Source: Lateolabrax maculatus (Eukaryota > Chordata > Actinopteri > Acropomatiformes > Lateolabracidae). From it: a stretch of 64,000 nt of DNA. The notes under the pieces were generated by a model. The model saw only the letters and a list, made by a program, of their open reading frames with translations, did no database searches and was not told the origin of the DNA. The position numbers and the translations under genes were made by a program. Position 1 is the stretch's first letter. The number at the start of each line of letters is the position of its first letter. The DNA is taken from contig CM062208.1 of the NCBI GenBank assembly GCA_031216445.1, positions 9,116,001-9,180,000 on the forward strand. Direction: 5' to 3'. Shown here piece by piece: positions 25,141 to 34,745 of the stretch.

Positions 25141-25905
25141 AAATAACTAAAAACAGGACAAGAAATCCGAGCAACGTGAAGTGTTTGAATACATTTTTAG
25201 AGGAAACTATGTCATGTTTCCCTGAAGGAGAAGATCATTGATTAACTTTTCTTACCGCTCCCCCACGTTCTCTGATCCACAATAATAATGTCATCCAGTG
25301 TGTGTTCATTTCAGAGCAGGACCAACGTCTACTTTTGATCATCTTCGGGTATTTTTCTGCACTATGAATCATCCTTTGGGACAGAAAACGAAACGCTTAA
25401 CTAAAATCTGACTAGAAAATAATGAATCTATAAAAGCCAATGTTTGTTCACCAAAAGGGAATTTCATGCCAACAAGTTCAAACAAAAAAAAAGTAATTTC
25501 CCTATCTATGTCATGTTAAAAATAAGAATTCCCTCATAATGCTGCAGGTTTTGATGTCCCACAGGCTCGACTGGGCTGTGATTTAATGCGCTTTATTCAG
25601 CATTAAGTTGTTTTTAATGAGCAATAATTTACCCTCATTCAAACATGTTTCTTTTGTGTTGTGTGTCAGTGGATTTATGTTGTGACACAGTTTAAGGTGG
25701 TGAAAGAGCAACTTAAAATAATTTCAGTATTGTGTCTTCCTACATAGGAAACTTCTTTTTTACAATTAGCAAACATTCCCTTAAGAGTATGTACAACTAA
25801 GTCTGCTGTGTATTATTGTGTGATGATTTGGACTATTTATTTTTTTCCACTGTGTTTATTTTCATGGAATAGACTAATTATTTAATAAATTTGACATAAG
25901 TAAAA
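25141..25905 (+). other. pou3f3: pou3f3 3' untranslated region with poly(A) signal
   Basis: The 765 bases after the pou3f3 stop are AT-rich and open to no long frame. A canonical AATAAA is at 25884-25889, followed by an A-rich and then T/G-containing stretch, which fits cleavage near 25905. A (CA) microsatellite begins 50 bases further on. The UTR boundary is inferred from the signal alone. Confidence 0.55.
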
Positions 25906-25952
25906 AAAAATGTCTTAAGATATCTGGGATGGTCATTATTAAGGTTCCTGCT

Positions 25953-25953
<1 letters not shown>

Positions 25954-26005
<52 letters not shown>
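25954..26005. repeat. (CA)n microsatellite
   Basis: A pure AC run of 26 units just past the pou3f3 3' end. Confidence 0.95.
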
Positions 26006-26011
<6 letters not shown>

Positions 26012-26190
26012 AGTGAAATATTAAAGGTATAGTCTGCTGCCAAAACCCATTCAAACCAATAAGACTTTTAAGTGAGAATCAAAGCCAATATCCACACATC
26101 ATCCAATAAGTTATATATAGAAGTTATAAAAGCATAAAAGTCTTTTAAAAGATTCACACTATTCTGCCTGGACTTTCTTGTTAAAAGCAG

Positions 26191-26528
26191 CTTCTACAGT
26201 TACAGTTAATCAAGAAACTGACCAGTTAATTGACATACAATTTTGATAATTGATCAATTGTTTTAGTAATTTTTCAAGCAGAAATGCCAAACTTTACTGG
26301 TTCCAGCTTCTTAGATGTTATGATTTCTTTGTTATAAATTCATAAAATACTTTTTATTTATTTTTTTGAGTTTTGGATGGTCAATCAAATAAATCAAGCT
26401 ATTGTAATGCATTGTCTTAGTCTGTATATAACAATTTTTCTTTACTCTTTTTATAGACAAAAAGTGAATTGAAAAATCAATGGGCAGACTCAATCAATAA
26501 TTGATATAATCATTAGTTGCAGGCCTAG
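26191..26528 (-). mobile_element. second copy of the AATTAATC-rich MITE, reverse orientation
   Basis: This is the reverse-complement arrangement of the family at 498-840. It has TTCCAGCTTCTTAGATG internally and ATAATCATTAGTTGCAGGCC at the right end. It is diverged and slightly deleted. Confidence 0.5.
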
Positions 26529-26639
26529 GAGCTTCATCAAGTTATCACCATTTATACTGTAACATAAATCAAAATAATCTGTCACTAGCCAACACTGTTG
26601 AGTTAATCTATGTTGACTCTTTTGAAACTGAACTCATCA

Positions 26640-26880
26640 CGTAAGTCTGTTGAAGTTTGCCTCTGTGCTGTGTGATGTACTGCAGATCAGTCCAGCCACA
26701 TACATCCTGTGGCAGTGCTATGGACTGCAGCTCTGTGGAGCGCAGCCAGCAGAGGTCGGCTATCCCAGCTGGCAGTTCACCTCAGCAGTGGTTGCCAAGG
26801 TGACAGCGAGATGGAGAGACACGAGGCAGTGGATCTTTTGCCACAGATGATGGGTTTTGGCAGATAGGCAGTCTCTGAAA
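26640..26880. promoter_or_regulatory. candidate regulatory stretch with RFX-like half site
   Basis: This GC-balanced unique sequence downstream of pou3f3 contains GTTGCCAAGGTGAC at 26791-26804, an X-box with one mismatch in its right half, and CCCAGCTGGCAG. The + frame across it is short and not protein-like. Confidence 0.3.
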
Positions 26881-27929
26881 AACAATTTGGGTTTCTTCTC
26901 TCTGTGTCTGATCCATACAACATGACACACAATAATACATACAAACAGACACACACACATGCATGAGCTGACGTTACCACTCAAATATCTCATTGATAGT
27001 AAATATGACGAGGGGTGTCGTGGAAAAAGCCAAGAAGAAGCGCTGGATGTAGTGGAGCTTGGCGGGAGGTCAAAGGTCTACTAGAACGGTAGCTTTTGAG
27101 AAACCAGACAGAACACAGTGGAATAAACACAAATCTAAAAGTTAATGCATCACTGCAAATGTTACCCTTTTACACAGTTTGAGTATGTAGTTTATGATAG
27201 TTCTATGATTCTTGATTAAGTTGTTTTTTTTATAAATTTCTGGCCCTTTATGTATCCTAACGACACTACCAATACTAAATAAATCATACTAATACTATTA
27301 AAACACACATGTAGACAGGCACACAAATATGTCAAAAAGTGTGCAAGGTGTGTGTTTGTGAGTGTGTGTGTCTTCACCGAACATTGGCAGGATTTAGGGG
27401 AAACTCTGGCCTTGTGGGTTATAAATAGCAGTCTGCCTGTATGAATGGGTGGTTTGAATGGGCCTTTACACGTCAGCCGTCGTCCCTCCAGGTCAGTTTT
27501 CAATCCCTTAACAGGCTGAAGGGAGACGACGAGTATGCATGAAGCCAATAAGCTGATACATTAGATACATAAGTGAATACATTTTTCTAAAAGTTTTGCT
27601 GTAAAAACCTTGTTAACGCAATTATTTGTGTTGAAGATATTTGCAAAGATTCTGCTGTTCTGCTGTACCAGACAACGATTACAATGAAAAATGTCAGAAA
27701 AAACACTTCTCACTGTCTTTTATTGACTTATTATTGCTTGCTATGGAGTGGTGTACTGAGCTTGTCAGCATCAAGTAACTTAAATGTAAAACAGCTAAAA
27801 GACATACACAGCAGTCATGAAAACCAATCAGAGTCTACACATTGAACACAAAATGTTAATGTAAAGGAAAAACTTCTGCATGCTCTCCACTTCCACAGTA
27901 TGACACAGAGTTGGAAAAGTGGTACCACA

Positions 27930-28230
27930 GCTCACTGTAATCATCTACCGATGCCTCTCAGTATAATGTATTCCCACCAAGCTGCAAAAACCCATGTGCT
28001 CTAATATAAATGGAGGCAAAATCTAAGCTTGCAGGATTGTGGTGTGATCCCCTCCAAGCTTAGCGATGTAAAGATGGGAGATAAGGCTGGAATTGGGGGA
28101 TAAAAAGCACTTTAAAGGGTTTTGTCATCTCACAACGCTAGGTGTCTTCTCTGAATATTAATGCTGGGATCTGAAGGTACAAGCTGATGATGTTACAGTA
28201 ACCTGAACCCAAAACCCGTCAATCAACAGA
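27930..28230. promoter_or_regulatory. candidate regulatory stretch around a perfect inverted repeat
   Basis: This is unique sequence with CTAAGCTTG at 28023-28031 and its exact complement CAAGCTTAG at 28055-28063, 23 bases apart. GGCTGGAATTGGGGG and TGAATATTAATGCTGGG lie nearby. No coding sense was seen. Confidence 0.3.
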
Positions 28231-30089
28231 AATGTCTCGGCTCACATGAAGTGAATCTGTGCTTGTAATGACAGCAAAATGTACAGTCAGTGCTCATGCA
28301 TACATGTACCACTTAAATTTACTATTATTCATCATAGGAGTATTGTTTCTTGCATCACTGAGACAGGGGATGTTTGCAGTTTCACACTAAGGATGTTAGT
28401 GCCTCCCCAAATAAAAAACTGCTAATATAATTGCTCATAATTGCTCCTAAAGCCTTGCTAAAAGGTGCTTAAAGCAATTATTGCATGATAATCCCCTCTT
28501 GTTTGTTGTTTGTTTCTCACAGTTTGGGCACAGACACATACAACAGACACAATCCTGCACCTATTCAAAGAAAAAATCTACTTCGCTGTGGGTTGCACAT
28601 TATAAGTCCCTGCTGTTTGGTGTTAATTATTTTCACATACGAGATCGGTTAACCACTAAAGTCTAACACTGATTAACACACTGTGGCTAGTGTGAAAACT
28701 TATACCACTACCTGGAGTCAGAGGCAAGCATGAATAAAAGACCCCAAAAGTGCATTTTAGGTGTTATGTCAATTTATTTGTGTGTGAATTTGCTAAAAGT
28801 CCTAAATGTGACACAAAAAGGTCTGTATAAGACTCAGTCATTTTTTTTTTTTTATCTGTGTGGGGTTTCTCCTCTGCTCTGAATGTTCTGATTCAGTGGT
28901 GAACATTTTTCACATTGGCTGTGTTTTCTTATTTGGTGAATGATGGAGTACCTGAAGTCTCTCCATCAGGAAGAAATTAAAGCAAACATCTGTGGAATAA
29001 AGGACAGAGAAATGAATTCTCTCACCAGAAAGCTTGTTGTGTGGGTGCCACTGAACGTGAGGAGCATTCATGTGCCAGACCGGTGGAGTGGAACTCGTTT
29101 GATGGGCATGTTCAACACATGGGCACGATACCAATTTAGACAAGCATGCCCATGAAAAGAGTCTGGCCTGCATGCTAAGTGTCTGAATGTAACCGTGTGT
29201 ATCAGTATGTGTGTGAAGATTGAGAATACGCCAGTTTTCTTATATTTAATCAAAATTAATTACAACAGAATAACCTTTAGAAAAGAGGTGCTGCAACTTT
29301 AAATATGTTTCATAAAAAATAAATAAAAAAACGACATATATATCTATATATGTATATATATAGATATATATGTAGAAACCTACACATAACACAAAAATGT
29401 CTCAAAATGTTTTCAACAACTAAAGCCCACATGGATGTACGATACAATGCTGCCATCTCCTGGGAGAAATAATTAATGCATGTTTATGAATTTTTACAGT
29501 GTGAGAGGTCACTGATCACATGGGGGGGAAAAAGGGAATGATTATTATATACTACTTAAATAATGCCGATATTCTTGTAGAATTGATAAGCAATTAAAAC
29601 GCTTGGAAATGATGGCTAAATGGAAGTTGGATGTGTAAATCCATATAACCCTTTAAATGTATCCCTAGTTTGTAAACTCAACTGGCTTGTCATGTCTTGT
29701 CAGTTTAATACTACATTTCTTTCATGGGTTAACTACTAAAGCACCGTTTATGTATTATGATATAGCCTACAACAAGACATTTTGACTACTTGTTAATCAG
29801 TTATCATTCATATTGTCATTCTTATTATTTGTTTTGTGGTTTTTGTTGGTAGAAGTCTATTTTTTTTAAGCAAATTTGATAGTATAAGGTGAGCTGCAGT
29901 ATTTACAGTGCAGATGTTTTGCTGTCTCGGCACAAAAAGCGTAACATCCCATGGATTATAATGTATTTATTAATTATCAATAAAGATAGACTCGCTGTTC
30001 TACGTGTTAGAGAAAACAAAATACAGGCAGCACCCCTGAATAAATGTATTTGGCGCACTGCTCCTTTAAATCAGCGACCACCTGCTCTT

Positions 30090-30261
30090 CTGGCGTCAGC
30101 ATCCTCCGCAGGCGGTACGATGGCGATCGATACGGCAGGAAAATGTTCAAAGTGGGATATTTTAGGAAAACCTCGACATGCATAGGGAGAGAAACACGAT
30201 CTCCGAGCTGACTGGCTGAACGGGAGACAAGCATGAAACCTGATATCAAATGCAACGTCAA
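30090..30261 (+). other. possible untranslated leader exon (gpr45?)
   Basis: A CpG-containing patch (GGCGGTACGATGGCGATCG) is followed by CAACGTCAAG and then GTAGGT at 30262, a strong donor sequence. A short frame (MKPDIKCNVK) runs into the donor. The next good acceptors are at 31865 and 32668, so it could be a gpr45 leader exon. No homology supports it. Confidence 0.22.
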
Positions 30262-31259
30262 GGTAGGTTTATTTATGGCTGGTTAATGCTTAAAGATGTA
30301 TTGGTTTATTGCTTTAATCCCCTACTCGTTGCTTAAAGGGGGGGAAAAAAAACATGTATTTTGGCTTTGATGCCTATAGTGCATCCGAAAATGTGCACTG
30401 ACTTGTTGTCCTGTGGTAGTGATGCAGAGTAACCTGTGATTGACAGGGACACACAGGTGTGGGAGAGAAAGACTCATAAGGAAATGTGAGAACACACTGT
30501 TCAGGCTCAGTGGTGGCGCTATATAAAATCTCTTTCATGTCACTGGATGGGAGCAGTGGATTATCAATAAAGGGGAAGAAATGGGTTGCAGCATCACACA
30601 CACAATCTGCATCCGGGAGCTGGTACCACCATCGTCCTCTAAAATCAATAGCTACATTTGGAGACCGTTCTTCAGCAAATTGAACATGAACTAGAGGAAA
30701 TGAAGAGGCCCAATTTCGATTTATCTTCATCATTTTTTTCAATATGTTTTTTTAAGGCTGTCATATGTCTCTATTTATTGTAATGACACACCAGTCTCTC
30801 ATCTCCGAGCAGAGCAGCTGCATAAAACCACCAGCTTTTGTTGAAATAAGCAGCTGAGCCCCAGGCAGGGCAAGTCAGATCTTCAGGGTAGCCTACATAA
30901 ATTCACATTCAAATTTCTAAAGCATTTCATTGTCTACTAGTCTAGTCTTATTGTCATGTAGGCTGCATGATCCCATTGTTTCTTATTTGCTACCTCATGA
31001 ATTGGTTCTCATTTTTGTTTTTTCTCCAACTACCTGATTTATTTCCTACATTTGAATTCATAAATGCCTAGCTTTATTGATTATACCAGAAGATAACGAC
31101 ATGAAACAAAAAATTCTTATATTGATCACCAGCGTGTCTTACAGTGAGTCATCTTTCTTTTATCTGCTCTATGTTTTAGAAGAAAAAAATATTTTAATGT
31201 GACTTTGAGTTTGATTCCTAAGTCCTCAGAAAATATTTTGTCATAGGAGAGTATGGGCT

Positions 31260-31305
31260 GCTTGTTGCCATGGAACTGGTGACCTTGTTGCCTTGGCAAC
31301 AACCA
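31260..31305. promoter_or_regulatory. paired RFX X-box motifs upstream of gpr45
   Basis: TTGTTGCC-TT-GGCAACAA at 31285-31302 is a perfect palindromic X-box. About 20 bases before it, GTTGCCATGGAAC at 31264-31276 is a second X-box with an imperfect right half. RFX factors bind GTTGCC/GGCAAC pairs. The pair lies 1.5 kb before the gpr45 start codon. Confidence 0.5.
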
Positions 31306-31570
31306 GCAACACCATGCAGTGGCCTATACATGGTTTTGTGCAAGAATGTAACTACAAAAATTGTAGGGATCGTTTCCCTTTAACTGTTTGGGTGAACCAT
31401 CCTATATTGAGATAACGTCATTCCTCCTATTGCAGGTTAATTCAAACTCAGATTTTCTCAGTGATAAATATGTTTTGATTTTGACTGTAAATATCAGATA
31501 TGTTTACAGTGACAAAGACTTGTATGCTGTGTATGCTATCACAGAGCAATTACTGAACTCCACATGCCTT

Positions 31571-31752
31571 CACAGTAAGAAAAGCACAGATGTAAATAAT
31601 TAAATCAGTGATGGCTGAATTCCATTTAGCTGCTTCAGTTTCAGGGTCCTGGTATTGTGCATGCTGGCTCACTGTCACACTGTCATGACTTAATGGGACA
31701 CTCAAATAGAGCAAAGCCATTGATCATGTTATTAGTAACATTACTACAATGA
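31571..31752 (+). mobile_element. MITE with TAGGAAAAGC-type terminal repeats, copy C
   Basis: CACAGTAAGAAAAGCACAG at the left, GATGGCTGAATTCCATTTAG internally, and GTTATTAGTAACA near the right end. The right terminal repeat has decayed. Confidence 0.45.
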
Positions 31753-32760
31753 CAAGTCAACAAGTCTGCTGTAAAAAGGCTTTCACGTGTAGGTAGCAAC
31801 ACTGTAAGTTCACAAGGCAGTAAACATGGAGGTTACGACCCTTAACTGGTCTTCTTGTCTCGCAGCTCCTAAGTGCCAGTCCACCTGGGGGAACCGTACC
31901 TGAGACCTGAGCACCAGGATGACCTCAATACATCTTTAACATTTGCACTGTCCAACCACCGAGAGCAGGAGGTGGAAACCATAGCAACAGACGTGTCCTG
32001 TGTGTGTGTCCTGAAGATGCCTCTTTGTTTTATCAAGGTTGCATCAGAGCCTGAAGCATTACCCAAGAATGAGCCGCTGCTAAGTTGAAAGAAAACAGGC
32101 AACTGTACCATGGGTGTGTACTATACCTGTGTTGTGTAAATGTGTGTATTTCTATTCATGTGTGAAACATTACCCACTGTGTGTGTTGGATAGTAGGTGG
32201 TGTGAATGTTTGTATATGTACCCGTATGAATCTGTGCAGCTCAGCTGTTAATCATCAACCTCGTTCAAGCCAGTTAGCTGCACGTCTCTGTCCCGTGTGA
32301 CTTCATCTCTCAGTGGGGTGTGTCTGTGGGTTGATCCGATGACTTATATAACTCCTTCAGCACCACGGCGATGTCATCCCTCATCTCACTGTTTTAAGTG
32401 TACAATTATCACTGAGTAATAGATCAAGGAGCAGCTGAACTTCTCTGATTATTTAATGAGAGACTCAGAGTGTTCTGTGGTTATGCCATGTTTACAGTAG
32501 CTTTTTGAGAGACAGATGTTCATGTAATACTCATACTGTTAATTCACATCAACATCCATTAAAATCATGGAACTTACACCATGTCATGTATAATTTCATG
32601 TATTTTGACTGTTTCACAAAGTATATTTAAAAATGCTGTTTGTGGATAATCTTGTCTTTCTATCTCAGACCAACTGCTGGAAGACAACATAATGTGTATA
32701 ACACAACAATAATCAAAGATGTTCCTCCTTTTGGGCTGATATCCCTTGATAATAGCTGCT

Positions 32761-33921
32761 ATGGCTTTTTATAATGAAAGCCTGCTGGAGGAGTGTGACT
32801 TCCTGGAGCCAGACAATTTAGAGGAAGCAGCAGAAAGTCTCCCGTCGGAAGCCGCAACTCCCGTCATATCAGTCACTCTGCGTGTAACCCTGGCAGCCAT
32901 AATGATCTTCATGATCACTATTGGCTTCCTCGGCAATGCGATCGTGTGTCTGATTGTTTACCAGAAACCTGCCATGCGTTCTGCTATCAATCTCCTCCTC
33001 GCCACATTGGCCTTTTCGGACATAATGCTCTCTCTGCTCTGCATGCCCTTCACTGCAGTCACAGTGGCCACCGCTGATTGGAGCTTTGGAAGCGGGTTCT
33101 GCCGAGCGTCCATCATGCTGTACTGGCTGTTCGTCCTGGAGGGGGTGTCCATACTCCTCATAATCAGTGTGGACCGCTTCCTCATCATTGTGCAGCGGCA
33201 GGACAAGTTGACCCCACACAGAGCTAAACTGTTGATTGCAGGTTCGTGGGTGCTGAGCCTGTGTGTGTCTCTGCCGTCTGTTGTCGGGTGGAGGACAGGC
33301 GCCGCAGGTATGGGGGGCACCTGGGCGCCGCAGTGTGTGCTGGGATACAGTGATTCTCTGGCAGACCGTGGATACACAGTGCTGTTGGCAGTCGCAGTGT
33401 TCTTTGTACCATTTGCTGTCATGCTGTACTCTTACATGTGCATCCTCAACACGGTACGCCGCAACACCCTGCGCATCCACAACCACACAAGTGAGCATTC
33501 CTGCTTGCCGGCCCTCAACCAGGTCAGCAAAATGAGACTTACTGGACTGCAGCGGCCCCCTCAGATCAAGGTGGACATGAGCTTCAAGACCCGAGCCTTC
33601 ACTACCATCCTCATCCTCTTTGTCGGCTTCTCCGTGTGCTGGTTGCCGCACACAGTGGTCAGCTTGCTGGCCGTTTTCAGCCGGCAGTTCTACTACAGCT
33701 CTGTCTTCTATCCAATCAGCATAGGCGCTCTGTGGCTCAGCTACCTGAAGACCGTCTTCAACCCTGTAATCTACTGCTGGAGGATCAGAAAGTTCAGGGA
33801 GGCCTGTCAGGAGTTCATTCCCAAGAGCTGCAGACTGTGTCCCAGAGTGCCAGGCAGGAGCCGCAGGAGAGTGAGACCCAGCAACATCTACGTGTGCAGC
33901 GAGACTCAGTCAGCTGTGTGA
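32761..33921 (+). CDS. gpr45: orphan class A G-protein-coupled receptor GPR45
   Basis: This is an intronless 386-aa seven-transmembrane receptor of the neuronal, plasma-membrane GPR45/GPR63 orphan group. GPR45 is indicated by the TM1-TM2 stretch FLGNAIVCLIVYQ, AMRSAINLLLATLAFSDIML, the TM3 end LIISVDRFLIIVQRQDKL, SFKTRAFTTILILFVGFSVC, and the C-terminal NIYVCSETQSAV. Class A landmarks are visible: Asn59 in TM1, Cys114 (TM3) paired with Cys192 in loop 2 (PQCVLGY), DRF in place of DRY at 138-140, CWLP in TM6 and NPVIY in TM7 at about 334. Asn5 (NES) is a possible glycosylation site. The frame is open five codons further upstream, but that start would be TTG. The ATG at 32761 has G at -3 and +4 and aligns with the mammalian start. 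An acceptor-like TATCTCAG ends at 32668, so the leader probably has an upstream exon. Confidence 0.96.
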   Translation: MAFYNESLLEECDFLEPDNLEEAAESLPSEAATPVISVTLRVTLAAIMIFMITIGFLGNAIVCLIVYQKPAMRSAINLLLATLAFSDIMLSLLCMPFTAVTVATADWSFGSGFCRASIMLYWLFVLEGVSILLIISVDRFLIIVQRQDKLTPHRAKLLIAGSWVLSLCVSLPSVVGWRTGAAGMGGTWAPQCVLGYSDSLADRGYTVLLAVAVFFVPFAVMLYSYMCILNTVRRNTLRIHNHTSEHSCLPALNQVSKMRLTGLQRPPQIKVDMSFKTRAFTTILILFVGFSVCWLPHTVVSLLAVFSRQFYYSSVFYPISIGALWLSYLKTVFNPVIYCWRIRKFREACQEFIPKSCRLCPRVPGRSRRRVRPSNIYVCSETQSAV

Positions 33922-34745
33922 AACAGGCCTCCTTGCTTGTCGATGCGCAAACCAGCAGCTGTTGACACAACTCTCAACTGTCTTTAACTCTTACTTTTGC
34001 CCATAATAAGCTAACAGAGGCAACTTAAGTTCACTTTAAAAGAATATATTGGTTGTTGACAAAATAGTCTCACCACAACATATGGATTTTCAGTGAGAGA
34101 TAAAAGGTCCTTAAAGTGCTCAAATAAATTAAAACATTGAGGATTTCCTGACAACTAAGCAAATTCATCTGATGAGGAAGGTCATGTGATACAATTGAAA
34201 GCTCCAGAATAGATACTGAATGGACTTTGTGATGAGATTATTTTGTCTGCTGCTTCCAAGATAAACAATGAACTTAAAGTCTGAAGATATACTGGTTGAT
34301 TTAACTTTATTGCCAATAATGTTTCTGAAACTTACTGCCATTCAAACAATGTAATATCCTTCATTGTCAATTTACTTCATTGTTTCAGTTTGCCCCTCAA
34401 TGTCATTCTGTTTCTTCAGACTGTAGATTCAGTTTTCAGTCTTTGAGCAGTAGTGGTGATAATAATTATATTGTCAGTTATGTGATGAGTTTCACAAAAA
34501 AAGCATACATGGTATTAATGTTCAGTGATGTTCTCCGAGGAAAGTCTTTAAGCTTTCAACTTTTTTAAAAAACGTTTTCGATTAAATTTGTGCAGAAGCA
34601 CAAACTTATGTGAGTTGAAACTGTTATTTAAAACCATGAGTGTGTTAATGAAGAAGTGTGTCAGTTATCAAGCTGTGAATGTTTACTTGAATCTATTAAT
34701 GTTTCATGAATGACCAAAATAAATAAATATAGTTTTTAAAAGAGG
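33922..34745 (+). other. probable gpr45 3' UTR, containing a dispersed repeat
   Basis: No open frame follows the gpr45 stop. Overlapping AATAAA signals occur at 34718-34723 and 34722-34727 and are the best downstream poly(A) candidates, giving a UTR of about 0.8 kb. An earlier AATAAA-like site lies near 34122. Bases about 34,030-34,360 resemble a repeat seen in other fish genomes (phrases such as CTGATGAGGAAGGTCATGTG). The extent is a guess from signals. Confidence 0.35.

Larger units (their letters stand above)
25906..32668. other. non-coding interval between pou3f3 and gpr45
   Basis: In human, MRPS9 lies in this position, but no mitochondrial S9 domain fragment is visible in any frame here. 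The interval contains a (CA) microsatellite, a MITE, two candidate regulatory stretches (26.65 and 27.95 kb), an AT palindrome at 29.33 kb, a possible leader exon ending at 30,261 and the paired X-boxes at 31.27 kb. Confidence 0.5.

Noticed and set aside
32746..32760. Five-codon N-terminal extension of gpr45
   Set aside because: The extension begins at TTG; the ATG at 32761 has good context and matches other vertebrate starts.
32869..33651. 260-codon minus frame across gpr45
   Set aside because: It is antisense to an unmistakable receptor, has no domain, and is an expected shadow.
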